The notes under the pieces were generated by a model. It was not told where the DNA came from, searched no databases, and saw only the letters and a program-made list of their open reading frames with translations. From Sanderia malayensis (Eukaryota; Cnidaria; Scyphozoa; Semaeostomeae; Pelagiidae), in contig RQOL01000505.1 of assembly GCA_013076295.1 (NCBI GenBank), positions 62,001-126,000 on the forward strand: a stretch of 64,000 nucleotides of DNA, in the 5' to 3' direction. Made by a program: the position numbers and the translations under genes. This document shows, in pieces, positions 37,391 to 51,502 of this stretch (position 1 is its first letter; every line of letters begins with the position of its first letter).

Positions 37391-40300
37391 TCCGTGATAT
37401 TGACATTTATTCCCACAACTTATAAATCATTTGTCTTTATTACAGCCAAAGCTGTCAGATTGAAATACACCTTTTTCTACTTTTTTTCCGTGATATTGAC
37501 ATTGATTCCCACAAGTTACTCATACGTCGACGTTAAACCAGGTAAATCTGATAGACTGAAATACACCTGTTTTACTTGTTTTCCGTGATATTGACTTTCA
37601 TTACCACAACTTATAAATGATTTGTCTTTAATACAGGTAAAAATGACCAATTGAAATACATCTTTTTTTACTTGTTTTCAGTGATATTAACATTCATTCC
37701 AACAATCTACACATTAATCCGCGTTAATACGGCTAAAACTGACTGATTAAAATACACTTGTTTCACTTGTTTTCAGTGATATTAGCTTTCATTCCCACAA
37801 TTTACATATGAATCCACGTTAATACAGCAAAAAGTGACTGATTGAAATACAACTTTTTTACTTCTTTTCCACTATATGAATATTCATTCCCACCATTTAC
37901 ACATAATTTCACGTTATTACAGCTAAAACTCACTGATTGAAACAAAACGTTTTTACTTCCTTTCCGCGATATTCACATTCATTCCCACAATTTACACATG
38001 AATCCATGTTAATACAACGAAAAGTGACTGATTGAAATGCAACTTTTTTACTTCTTTTCCATTATATTAATATTCATTCCCAAAATTTACACATGAATCC
38101 ACGTTAATACAGCGAAAAGTGACCGATTTAAATACAACTTTTTTACTCCTTTTCCACTATATATATATTCATTCCCACAATTTATACATAATTTCACGTT
38201 ATTAGAGCTAAACTCACGGATTGAAACTAAACGTTTTTATTTCCTTTCCGTGATAGTAACATTCCCACAATTTGCACATGAATCCACGTTAATACAGATA
38301 AAGCTGACTGATTGAAATACAACTCTTTTTCTTCTCTTCAGTGTTTTTAACATTCATTCCCAAAAATTTACACATGAATTCACGTCAATACCGCTAAAAC
38401 ATACTGATTGAAATGCACCTGTTTTACGTTTTTCCGTGATATTAACATTCGTTAACACAATTTACACATGAATCCACGTTAATACAGCTATAAAACACTG
38501 ATTGAAATACAACTTTTTACTTCTATTCCGTTATATTAACATTCATTCCCACAATTTACATATGAATCCACGTTAACAAAGCAAAAACTGACTGATTGAA
38601 ATACAACATTTTTACTTTTGTTCTGTGATTCTAACATTCATTTCCACAATTTACACATGAATCCATGTTAATACATCTAAAACTGACTGATGGAAATACA
38701 CTTTTTTTACTTGTTTTCAGTGATATTAACCTTCATTCACACATTTTACACATGATTCCACGTTAATACAGCTATAAAATGCTGATTGAAATACACCTTT
38801 TTTCTCTTTTTGCAGTGATATTGACATTCATTCTCATAATTCACCCATAAGTCCACGTAAATACAGGTAAAACTGACTGATTGAAATGCACTCTTTTTAC
38901 TTGTTTTAGTGATATTAACATTCATTCCAACAATCTTCACATGAATCCGCGTTAATACGGCTAAAACTAAGTGATTAAAATACAGTTGTTTTACTTGTTT
39001 TCAGTGATATTAACTTTCATTCCCACAATTTACAGATGATTCAACGTTAATACAGCTAAAACTGACCGATTTAAATACACCGTTTTTACTTCTCTTCAGT
39101 GATATTAACCTTCATTCCCACAATTTACACATGAATCCACGTTAATACAGATATAAAACACTGGTTCAATTACAACTTTTTTACTTCTTTTCCGTTATCT
39201 TAATATTAACTCCCACAATTTACACATAACTTCACATTAATACAGCTAAAACTCACGGATTGAATCAAAACGTTTTTACTTCTTTTCCGCGATATTCACA
39301 TTCATTCCCACAATTTACACATGAATCCACGTTAATACAGCGAAACCTGACTGATTGTAATACACCTTTTTTACTTGTTTTCCGTGATATTGACATTGAT
39401 TCCCACAATTGACACAGACGTCAACGTTAATACAGGTAAAACTGACAGACTGAAATACACCTTTTTTTAATTCTTTTCCGTGATATTGACACTCATTACC
39501 ACAACTTATAAATGATTTGTCTTTAATACAGCTAAAACTGACCAATTGAAATACACCTTTTCTTATTTTTTTTCAGTGATATTAATATTCATTCCCACAA
39601 TTTATACATGAATCCATGTTAAGACAGATAAAACTGACTGATTGGAATACACTATTTTTAGTTGTTTTTAATGATATTAACGTTCATTCCCACAATTTAC
39701 ACATGAATCTCCGTTAATACAGCTATACAACACTGATTGAATTACAACTTGTTTGCTTCTTTTCCGTTATATTAACATTCATTCCCACAATTTATATATC
39801 AATCCACGTTAATACAGCGAAAACTTACTGATTGAAACAAAACTTTTTTACTTCTTTTTCACGATATTAGTATTCATTCCCACAATTTACACATGAATCA
39901 ATGTTAATACATGTAAAACTGACTGATTGAAATGCACCCTTTTTACTTGTTTTTAGTGATATTAACCTTCATACCCTCAATTTACACATGAATCCACGTT
40001 AATACAGCTATAAAATATTGATCGGAATACAACTTTTTTACTTCTTTTCCGTCATATTAACATTCATTCCCACAATTTACATATGAATCCACGTTAATAC
40101 AGCGAAAACTGACCGATTGAAATACAACACTTTCACTTTTTTCGGTGATTTTAACATTCATTCCCACAATTTACACATGATTCCACGTTAATACAGCTAT
40201 AAAACACTGATTGAAATACTCCTTTTTTACTTGTTTTCAGTGATATTAACTTTCATTCCCACAATTTACACATTAATCCACGTTAATACAGCTAAAACTG

Positions 40301-41984
40301 ACCGATTGAAATACAACACTTTAACTTTTTTCGGTGCTTTTAACATTCATTCCCACAATTTACACATGATTCCACGTTAATACAGCTATAAAACACTGAT
40401 TGAAATACTCCTTTTTTACTTGTTTCCAGTGATATCAACTTTCATTCCCACAATTTTCACATTAATCCACGTTAATACAGCTAAAAAGTACTCATTGAAA
40501 TACACCTTTTTTACTTTCTCGCAGTGATATTGACATTCAGTCCCACAATTAACATTCATTCCAACAATCTACACATGAATCCGCGTTAATACGGCTAAAA
40601 CTGACTGACTAAAATGCACTTGTTTTACTTGTTTTCAGTGATAGTAGCTTTCATTCCCACAATTTACAGATGATTCCACGTTAATACAGCTAAAACTGAC
40701 GGATTGAAATATACTTCTTTTACTTGTTTTCAGTGATATTAACTTTCATTCCCACAATTTACAGATGATTCCACGTTAAGACAGCTAAAACTGACGGATT
40801 GAAGAACACTTTTTTACTTGTTTTCAGTGATATTAACTTTCATTCCCACAATTTACACTTGATTCCACGTTAATACAGCTAAATCGGACTGATTGAAATA
40901 CACCGTTTTTACTTCTCTTCAGTGATATTAACCTTCATTCCCACAACTTACACATGAATCCACGTTAATTCAGCTATAAAACACTGATTGAAGTACAACT
41001 TTTTTACTTTATTTCCGTTATATTAACATTCATTCCCACAATTTACATATGAATCCACGTTAATACAGCGAAAAGTGACTGATTGAAATGCAACTTTTTT
41101 ACTTCTTTTACATTATATTAACATTCGTTACCACAATTTGCACATGAATCCAGACAATTTGCATGTTAATACAGATAAAGCTGACTGATTGAAATACAAC
41201 TTTTTTTCTTCTTTTCAGTGTTTTTAACATTCATTCCCAAAAATTTACACATGAATTCACGTCAATAGCGCTAAAACATACTGATTGAAATGCACCTGTT
41301 TTACGTTTTTCCGTGATATTAACATTCGTTACCACAATTTACAGATGATTCCACATTAATACAGCTAAAACTGACGGATTGAAATATACTTGTTTTTCTT
41401 GTTCTCAGTGATATTAACATCCATTCCCACAATCTACAGATGATTCCACGATAATACAGCTAAAACTGACGTATTGAAAAACACTTTTTTTACTTGTTTT
41501 CAGTGATATTAACTTTCATTCCCACAATTTACACATGATTCCACGTTAATACAGCTAAAGCTGACTGATTGAAATACACCGTTTTTACTTCTCTTCAGTG
41601 ATATTACCCTTCATTCCAACAATTTACACATGAATCGACGTTAATACAGCTATAAAACACTGATTGAATTACAACTTTTTTACTTCTTTTCCGTTATATT
41701 AACATTCATTCCCACAATTTACATATGAATCCACATTAATACAGCGAAAACTGACTGATTGAAATGCAACTTTTTTACTTCTTGTCCATTATATTAATAT
41801 TCATTCCCACAATTTACACATAATTTCACGTTATTTCAGCTAAAACTCACTGATTGAAACAAAACGTTTGTACTTCTTTTCCGTGATACTAACATTCATT
41901 CCCACAATTTACACATGAATCCGCGTTAATACAGCTAAAACTGACTGACTGAAATAGACCTTTTCTACTTTTTCACAGTCATTT

Positions 41985-42113
41985 TAACATTCGTTACCAC
42001 AACCCACACAAATGTTCCCGTTAAAACAGGTAAAACTGACTTATTCTAATGTAATGTTTTTCTTCTTTTCCTGATATTAACATCGATTCCCACACTTTAC
42101 TCACGATTCCACG
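41985..42113 (+). repeat. Strongly diverged monomer variant, first of four
   Basis: A monomer with ACAACCCACACAAATGTTCC in place of the usual box and a shortened TTTTCCTGATATTAACATCG linker. It recurs at 43598-43730, 53618-53750 and 56399-56540. Within each copy the following unit is also altered (CCCACACTTTACTCACG). It is the most divergent subtype in the window and is always preceded by the CTACTTTTTCACAGTCAT type. Confidence 0.8.
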
Positions 42114-44680
42114 TTAATACAGCTAACGCTGACTGATTGAAATACACCTTTTTTACTTGTTTTCAGTGATATTAACCTTCATTCCCACAATTTACACAAG
42201 AATCCACGTTAATACAGCTATAAAACAATGATCGAAATACAGCTTTTTTACTTCTTTTCCCATATATTAACATTCATTCGAACAATTTATACATAATTTC
42301 ACGTTATTACAGCTAAAACTCACTGATTGAAACTAAACGTTTTTACTTCTTTTCCGCGATACTAACATTCCCACAATTTACACATGAATCCGCGTTAATA
42401 CAGCTAAAACTCACTGACTGAAATACACCTTTTCCACTTTTTCATAGTGGTATGAACTTTCATTCCCACAATTTACACATGAATCCACGTTAATACAGCT
42501 AAAAAATACTGAGTGAAATATACCTTTTTTAACTTTCTCGCAGTGATATTGACATTCTTTCCCATAATTTACCCATACGTCAACGTTAATACATGTAAAA
42601 CTGACTGATTGAAATGCACCCTTTTTCCTTGTTTTTAGTGATATTAACCTTCATTCCCTCAATTTACACATGAATCCAAGTTAATACAGCTATAAAATAC
42701 TGATTGGAATACAACTTTTTTACTTCTTTTCCGTTATATTAACATTCATTCCCAAAATTTACACATAACTTCACGTTAATACAGCTAAAACTGACTGATT
42801 GAAATACACCATTTTGTACTTGTTTTCCGTGATATTGACATTGATTCCCAAAATTTACTCATACGTCAACGTTAAACCAGGTAAAACTGACAGACTGAAA
42901 TGAACATTTTTTTTCTCGTTTTCCGTGATATTTGACTTTCATTACCACAATTTATAAATGATTTGTCTTTAATACAGCTAAAACTGACCGATTGAAATAC
43001 ACCTTTTCTTACTTGTTTTCAGTGATATTAATATTCTTTCCCACAATTTATACAAGAATCCATGTTAAGACAGATAAAACTGCCTGATTGGAATACACCG
43101 TTTTTGCTTTTTTTTGTGATATTAACATTCATTCCCACAATTTACATATGAATCCACGTTATAACAGCGAAAAGTGACTGATTGAAATGCAACTTTTTTA
43201 CTTCTTTTCCATTATATTAATATTCATTCCCACAATTTACACATAATTTCACGTTAATGCAGCTAAAACTCACGGATTGAAACAAAACTTGTTTACTTCT
43301 TTTCCGCGATATTAACGTTCATTCCCACAATTTACACCTGAATCCACGTTAATACAGCGAAAACTGACTGATTGAAATGGAACTTTTTTACTTCTTGTCC
43401 ATTATATTAATATTCATTCCCACAATTTACACATAATTTCACGTTATTACAGCTAAAACTCACTGATTGAAACAAAACGTTTTTACTTCTTTTCCGCGAT
43501 ACTAACATTCATTCCCACAATTTACACATGAATCCATGCTAATACAGCTAAAACTGACTGACTGAAATAGACCTTTTCTACTTTTTCACAGTCATATTAA
43601 CATTCGTTGCCACAACCCACACAAATGTTCCCGTTAAAACAGGTAAAACTGACTTATTCTAATGTAATGTTTTTTTTCTTTTCCTGATATTAACATCGAT
43701 TCCCACACTTTACTCACGTTTCCACGTTAATACAGCTAAAGCTGACTGATTGAAATACACCTTTTTTACTTGTTTTCAGTGATATTAACCTTCATTCCCA
43801 CAATTTACACAAGAATCCACGTTAATACAGCTATAAAACACTGATCGAAATACAGCTTTTTTACTTCTTTTCCCATATATTAACATTCATTCCCACAATT
43901 TACATATGAATCCACGTTAATACAGCGAAAAGTGACTGATTGAAATGCAACTTTTTTACTTCTTTTCCATTATATTTATATTCATTCCCACAATTTACAC
44001 ATGAATCCACGTTAATACAGCGAAAAGTGACTGATTTAAATACAACTTTTTTACTCCTTTTCCACTATATATATATTCATTCCCACAATTTATACATAAT
44101 TTCACGTTATTACAGCTAAAACTCACTGATTGAGACAAAACGTTTTTACTTCTTTTCTGCGATACTAACATTCATTCTCACAATTTACACATGAATCCAC
44201 GTTAATACAGCGAACAGTGACTGATTGAAATGCAACTTTTTTACTTCTTTTCCATTATATTAACATTCGTTACCACAATTTGCACACGAATCCACGTTAA
44301 TACAGATAAAGCTGACTGATTGAAATACAACTTGTTGCTTCTTTTCCGTTATATTAACATTCATTCCCACAATTTATATATCAATCCACGTTAATACAGC
44401 GAAAACTTACTGACTGAAACAAAACTTTTTACTTCTTTTCCACGATATTAGCATTCATTCCCACAATTTACACATGAATCAATGTTAATACATGTAAAAC
44501 TGACTGATTGAAATGCACCCTTTTTACTTGTTTTTAGTGATATTAACCTTCATACCCTCAATTTACACATGAATCCACGTTAATACAGCTATAAAATATT
44601 GATCGGAATACAACTTTTTTACTTCTTTTCCGTCATATTAACATTCATTCCCACAATTTACACATGAATCCACGTTAATA

Positions 44681-45820
44681 CAGCGAAAAGTGACTGATTT
44701 AAATACAACTTTTTTACTCCTTTTCCACTATATATATATTCATTCCCACAATTTATACATAATTTGACGTAATTACAGCTAAAACTCAATGATTGAGACA
44801 AAACGTTTTTACTTCTTTTCTGCGATACTAACATTCATTCCCACAATTTACACATGAATCCACGTTAATACAGCGGAAAGTGACTGATTGAAATGCAACT
44901 TTTTTACTTCTTTTCCATTATATTAATATTCGTTACCACAATTTGCACATGAATCCACGTTAATACAGATAAAGCTGACTGATTGAAATACAACTTTTTT
45001 TCTTCTTTTCAGTGTTTTTAACATTCATTCCCAAAAATTTACACATGAATTCACGTCAATAGCGCTAAAACATACTGATTGAAATGCACCTGTTTTACGT
45101 TTTTCCGTGATATTAACATTCGTTACCACAATTTACACATGAATCCACGTTAATACAGCTATAAAACACTGGTTGAATTAGAACTTTTTTACTTCTTTTC
45201 CGTTATCTTAACATTCATTCCCACAATTTACATATGAATCCACGTTAATACAGCGAAAAGTGACTGATTTAAATACAACTTTTTTACTCCTTTTCCACTA
45301 TATATATATTCATTCCCACAATTTATACATAATTTGACGTTATTACAGCTAAAACTCAATGATTGAGACAAAACGTTTTTACTTCTTTTCTGCGATACTA
45401 ACATTCATTCCCACAATTTACACATGAATCCACGTTAATACAGCGGAAAGTGACTGATTGAAATGCAACTTTTTTACTTCTTTTCCATTATATTAACATT
45501 CGTTACCACAATTTGCACATGAATCCACGTTAATACAGATAAAGCTGACTGATTGAAATACAACTTTTTTTCTTCTTTTCAGTGTTTTTAACATTCATTC
45601 CCAAAAATTTACACATGAATTCATGTCAATAGCGCTAAAACATACTGATTGAAATGCACCTGTTTTACGTTTTTCCGTGATATTAACATTCGTTACCACA
45701 ATTTACACATGAATCCACGTTAATACAGCTATAAAACACTGGTTCAATTACAACTTTTTACTTCTTTTCCGTTATCTTAACATTCATTCCCACAATTTAC
45801 ACATGAATCCGCGTTAATAC
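44681..45820 (+). repeat. Six-monomer 570-bp tandem repeat
   Basis: CAGCGAAAAGTGACTGATTT occurs at 44681 and 45251, exactly 570 bp (6 x 95) apart, and the intervening subtypes match in order: the TATATATATATTC type, the CTGCGATACTAAC type, the GCGGAAAGTGACTG type, the CAGATAAAGCTGACTG type and the AGCGCTAAAACATACTG type. A second tandem pair of the same six-monomer unit lies at 50118-51230 (copies begin at 50118 and 50688). Confidence 0.92.
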
Positions 45821-45875
45821 AGCTAAAACTGACTGACTGAAATACACCTTTTCTACTTTTTCACAGTGATATTAA

Positions 45876-47142
45876 AGTGCTAATGCAACGAAATTTGAGA
45901 TATCGATTTTTTTATTTGAAATGAAAGCCAAAGATGTACTTGTCAGTTTGATGCAATTTTGACGTGCATCTGACAAGTATAAGTTACTTTATTTTCACCT
46001 TGAATCAGGCCACCTTTTGCGAAAAATATTGCAACGCTGTGACGTCACAGTGATGACCCATATTATTTCTCACAATGGAAGTCAATGGGTTTTTTCCAAC
46101 GTCGTTTGGTTTTTTTTAATAGCTCCACTCAGGGTGGGGATATTTGAGCTCCGGCTGAACCAACATAAGGGCGAATCGTTTAGCCGTCGTTCTGAAAAAA
46201 TTGGTGTCATTTTGTTTAACGTTAGAGACACAATTTAAGTTTGAAAATGGGTACCTCCAAAAAATGTGACGTCATCCCGCGTCGCCATTGTTGCTTCGAG
46301 TTGCTGTGGAACGACACGTAGCTCTGGTTTGGCTTATCCCAGGTCTTTTTTTTTGAAACAATTTATTTTAGCTCAAAATTGCAGACATTGAATTATTTTT
46401 AGAAACTTCGGAAATTAAATTTCCTTCGATATCACCCCAAAAAGCTAAATCTTCTGACATTTGTTTTGGTCGGCTCGGGCCTAACAACTCCGGGCGAGAG
46501 GTGCTTAGGCCCGAGTAAAGCTGAGCTTCACACGGGTTGGTTTACGAGCTTGTTTACTGCATCTATTGCAGGAATAGCGTTTGATTTTAGCTTTATTCTC
46601 ATCTTTAATTCTTTCCCAATATCTCTCTTTACTTCAAAACAAAAATGAGCGCTATAATGGATAAAATCCTGTTATCCTAGTCGGTGGGTGCGAATGATGT
46701 CTGTCTCCTGAACTCCTTAAAAAGACCTTGTTCTGTTTGATTGGTTTTGAAATACTATCAGCAACATCATGAAACGATACTTTTTCGCAACACTGAGTAA
46801 TCGTACAATTGTCTCCGTTATGTATCTCTACGACATGTAAATAATTGTATGATTTATTTGCTCCCGAGACGAGATACCCATCATGTGTGTGCTCGCTCAC
46901 ATCTCGCCATGTCGAATTTCAATAGAAGGAAGCGTGCTTGACGTTGCAGACGCGACGTTTGATGACATCACAGTGATGTTCAATTTTCGCACGAAAAAGG
47001 TCAAAATTGCCTACTTTGAAGGTTAATAGCGAAAGAAGTGTACATAATTTGCAAATTTTACTTGCGCCACGTTAATCAGTGCATTGAAATCTATAGATTT
47101 TTGAAATAAAAACACTATGTAAAAATTCGTTGCATAAACACT
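45876..47142 (+). mobile_element. TTAA-flanked Kolobok-like element, copy 2
   Basis: 1267 bp, flanked by TTAA at 45872-45875 and 47143-47146, with the same 21-bp terminal repeats as copy 1. The left flanking monomer (ACTTTTTCACAGTGATATTAA just before the insert) and the right one (GATTCCCACAATTTACACATG then AATATAGCTATAAAAC) are those of copies 1 and 3. Subterminal motifs include TGTGACGTCACAGTGATGA near the left end and GATGACATCACAGTGATG near the right end, in the same orientation. A GC-richer core reads, on the minus strand, CAATGGCGACGCGGGATGAC followed by GTCAC, resembling a promoter or 5' end. Confidence 0.83.
46528..46671 (-). pseudogene. Possible THAP-domain tail in copy 2
   Basis: Same reading as described for copy 3 at 52155-52298. 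One substitution near the upstream edge (ATGGATA for ATGAATA) does not change the reading DFIHYSAHF. Confidence 0.35.
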
Positions 47143-50100
47143 TTAACATTGATTCCCACAATTTACACATGATTTCACGTTAATATAGCTATAAAACACT
47201 GATTGAAATACACCTTTTTTACTTTCTCGCAGTGACATTGACATTCAGTACCACAATTTGCCCATACGTCCACGTAAATACAGGTAAAACTGACTGATTG
47301 AAATGCACTCTTTTTACTTGTTTTAGTGACATTAACATTCATTCCAACAATCTACACATGAATCCGCGTTAATACGGCTAAAACGGACTGATTAAAATAC
47401 ACTTGTTTTACTTGTTTTCAGTGATATTAACTTTCATTCCCACAATTTACAGATGATTCCACGATAATACAGCTAAAACTGACGGATTGAAATATACTTG
47501 TTTTTCTTGTTCTCAGTGATATTAACATTCATTCCCACAATTTACATATGAATCCACGTTAATACAGCGAAAACTGACTGATTGAAATGCAACTTTTTTA
47601 CTTCTTGTCCATTATATTAATATTCATTCCCAAAATTTACACATAATTTCACGTTATTACAGCTAAAACTCACTGATTGAAACAAAACGTTTTTACTTCT
47701 TTTCCGCGATACTAACATTCATTCCCACAATTTATACATAATTTCACGTTATTAGAGCTAAACTCACGGATTGAAACTAAACGTTTTTATTTCCTTTCCG
47801 TGATACTAACATTCCCACAATTTGCACATGAATCCACGTTAATACAGATAAAGCTGATTGATTGAAATACAACTCTTTTTCTTCTTTTCAGTGTTTTTAA
47901 CATTCATTCCCAAAAATTTACACATGAATTCACGTCAATACCGCTAAAACATACTGATTGAAATGCACATGTTTTACGTTTTTCCGTGATATTAACATTC
48001 GGTACCACAATTTACATATGAATCCACGTTAATAAAGCAAAAACTGACTGATTGAAATACAACATTTTTACTTTTGTTCTGTGATTCTAACATTCATTTC
48101 CACAATTTATACATGAATCCATGTTAATACAGCTAAAACTGACTGATGGAAATACACTTTTTTTACTTGTTTTCAGTGATATTAACCTTCATTCACACAA
48201 TTTACACATGATTCCACGTTAATACAGCTATAAAATGCTGATTGAAATACACCTTTTTTCCTTTTTTGCAGTGATATTGACATTCATTCTCATAATTCAC
48301 CCATAAGTCCACGTAAATACAGGTAAAACTGACTGATTGAAATGCACTCTTTTTACTTGTTTTAGTGATATTAACATTCATTTCAACAATCTACACATGA
48401 ATCCGCGTTAATACGGCTAAAACTGAGTGATTAAAATACAGTTGTTTTACTTGTTTTCAGTGATATTAACTTTCATTCCCACAATTTACAGATGATTCAA
48501 CGTTAATACAGCTAAAACTGACGGATTTAAATACACCGTTTTTACTTCTCTTCAGTGATATTAACCTTCATTCCCACAATTTACACATGAATCCACGTTA
48601 ATACAGCTATAAAATATTGATCGGAATACAACTTTTTTACTTCTTTTCCGTCATATTAACATTCATTCCCACAATTTACACATGAATCCACGTTAATACA
48701 GCGAAAAGTGACTGATTTAAATACAACTTTTTTACTCCTTTTCCACTATATATATATTCATTCCCACAATTTATACATAATTTGACGTTATTACAGCTAA
48801 AACTCAATGATTGAGACAAAACGCTTTTACTTCTTTTCTGCGATACTAACATTCATTCCCACAATTTACACATGAATCCACGTTAATACAGCGGAAAGTG
48901 ACTGATTGAAACGCAACTTTTTTACTTCTTTTCCATTATATTAACATTCGTTACCACAATTTGCACATGAATCCACGTTAATACAGATAAAGCTGACTGA
49001 TTGAAATACAACTTTTTTACTTCTTTTCCGTCATATTAACATTCATTCCCGCAATTTACACATGAATCCACGTTAATACAGCGAAAAGTGACTGATTTAA
49101 ATACAACTTTTTTACTCCTTTTCCACTATATATATATTCATTCCCACAATTTATACATAATTTCACGTTATTAGAGCTAAACTCACGGATTGAAACTAAA
49201 CGTTTTTATTTCCTTTCCGTGATACTAACATTCCCACAATTTGCACATGAATCCACGTTAATACAGATAAAGCTGACTGATTGAAATACAACTCTTCTTC
49301 TTCTTTTCAGTGTTTTTAACATTCATTCCCAAAAATTTACACATGAATTCACGTCAATACCGCTAAAACATACTGATTGAAATGCACATGTTTTACGTTT
49401 TTCCGTGATATTAACATTCGTTACCACAATCTACATATGAATCCACGTTAATAAAGCAAAAACTGACTGATTGAAATACAACATTTTTACTTTTGTTCTG
49501 TGATTCTAACATTCATTTCCACAATTTACACATGAATCCATGTTAATACAGCTAAAACTGACTGATGGAAATACACTTTTTTTACTTGTTTTCAGTGATA
49601 TTAACCTGCATTCACACAATTTACACATGATTCCACGTTAATACAGCTATAAAATGCTGATTGAAATACACCTTTTTTCCTTTTTTGCAGTGATATTGAC
49701 ATTCATTCTCATAATTCACCCATAAGTCCACGTAAATACAGGTAAAACTGACTGATTGAAATGCACTCTTTTTACTTGTTTTAGTGATATTAACATTCAT
49801 TCCAACAATCTACACATGAATCCGCGTTAATACGGCTAAAACTGAGTGATTAAAATACAGTTGTTTTACTTGTTTTCAGTGATATTAACTTTCATTCCCA
49901 CAATTTACAGATGATTCAACGTTAATACAGCTAAAACTGACGGATTTAAATACACGGTTTTTACTTCTCTTCAGTGATATCAACCTTCATTCCCACAATT
50001 TACACATGAATCCACGTTAATACAGCTATAAAATATTGATCGGAATACAACTTTTTTACTTCTTTTCCGTCATATTAACATTCATTCCCACAATTTACAC

Positions 50101-51502
50101 ATGAATCCACTTTAATACAGCGAAAAGTGACTGATTTAAATACAACTTTTTTACTCCTTTTCCACTATATATATATTCATTCCCACAATTTATACATAAT
50201 TTGACGTTATTACAGCTAAAACTCAATGAGTGAGACAAAACGTTTTTACTTCTTTTCTGCGATACTAACATTCATTCCCACAATTTACACATGAATCCAC
50301 GTTAATACAGCGGAAAGTGACTGATTGAAATGCAACTTTTTTACTTCTTTTCCATTATATTAACATTCGTTACCACAATTTGCACATGAATCCACTTTAA
50401 TACAGATAAAGCTGACTGATTGAAATACAACTTTTTTTCTTCTTTTCAGTGTTTTTAACATTCATTCCCAAAAATTTACACATGAATTCACGTCAATAGC
50501 GCTAAAACATACTGATTGAAATGCACCTGTTTTACGTTTTTCCGTGATATTAACATTCGTTACCACAATTTACACATGAATCCACGTTAATACAGCTATA
50601 AAACACTGGTTCAATTACAACTTTTTTACTTCTTTTCCGTTATCTTAACATTCATTCCCACAATTTACATATGAATCCACGTTAATACAGTGAAAAGTGA
50701 CTGATTTAAATACAACTTTTTTACTCCTTTTCCACTATATATATATTCATTCCCACAATTTATACATAATTTGACGTTATTACAGCTAAAACTCCATGAG
50801 TGAGACAAAACGTTTTTACTTCTTTTCTGCGATACTAACATTCATTCCCACAATTTACACATGAATCCACGTTAATACAGCGAAAAGTGACTGATTGAAA
50901 TGCAACTTTTTTACTTCTTTTCCATTATATTAACATTCGTTACCACAATTTGCACATGAATCCACGTTAATACAGATAAAGCTGACTGATTGAAATACAA
51001 CTTTTTTTCTTCTTTTCAGTGTTTTTAACATTCATTCCCAAAAATTTACACATGAATTCACGTCAATAGCGCTAAAACATACTGATTGAAATGCACCTGT
51101 TTTACGTTTTTCCGTGATATTAACATTCGTTACCACAATTTACACATGAATCCACGTTAATACAGCTATAAAACACTGGTTCAATTACAACTTTTTACTT
51201 CTTTTCCGTTATCTTAACATTCATTCCCACAATTTACATTTGAATCCACGTTAATACAGCGAAAAGTGACTGATTGAAATGCAACTTTTTTACTTCTTTT
51301 CCATTATATTAATATTCATTCCCACAATTTACACATAATTTCACGTTATTACAGCTAAAACTCACTGATTGAGACAAAACGTTTTTACTTCTTTTCTGCG
51401 ATACTAACATTCATTCCCACAATTTACACATGAATCCGCGTTAATACAGCTAAAACTGACTGACTGAAATACACCTTTTCTACTTTTTCACAGTGATATT
51501 AA
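47143..51502 (+). repeat. 95-96 bp satellite array, segment 5
   Basis: About 46 monomers between TTAA-element copies 2 and 3, made almost entirely of the 1419-bp and 570-bp higher-order units listed separately. Nothing else is seen. Confidence 0.96.
47740..50575 (+). repeat. Tandem 1419-bp higher-order repeat
   Basis: TTTGCACATGAATCC at 47821 recurs at 49240, and TACAGCTATAAAATATTGAT at 48602 recurs at 50021, both offset by 1419 bp (about fifteen monomers). The two units are about 47740-49158 and 49159-50575. Private changes distinguish them, such as CTCTTCTTCTTC in the second at about 49293. The last third of each unit is related to the 570-bp six-monomer unit, so smaller higher-order units are nested inside larger ones. 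Confidence 0.92.

Larger units (their letters stand above)
32822..45875 (+). repeat. 95-96 bp satellite array, segment 4
   Basis: About 137 monomers by length. It contains a 1920-bp tandem block pair (34.07-37.39 kb), stretches at 33.77-34.0 and 39.3-39.55 kb that resemble those at 58-62 kb, two copies of a strongly diverged monomer (about 41990 and 43600), and a six-monomer tandem repeat just before the second TTAA element. At 41151-41165 the sequence GACAATTTGCATG replaces two bases between CATGAATCCA and TTAATACAG, apparently copied from the box 25 bp upstream. No gene is seen. Confidence 0.96.
45781..47486 (+). repeat. 1.7-kb segment duplicated at 51408-53113
   Basis: The offset is a constant 5627 bp through the left flanking satellite, the entire TTAA element and about 340 bp of right flanking satellite. 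By eye the two element copies differ at about a dozen substitutions with no indels. The duplication therefore copied the mobile element passively. Confidence 0.93.

Noticed and set aside
46017..46238. 73-codon plus-strand frame in the TTAA elements (also at 30460 and 51644)
   Set aside because: Not similar to any known family; its conservation is explained by recent co-duplication of the element.
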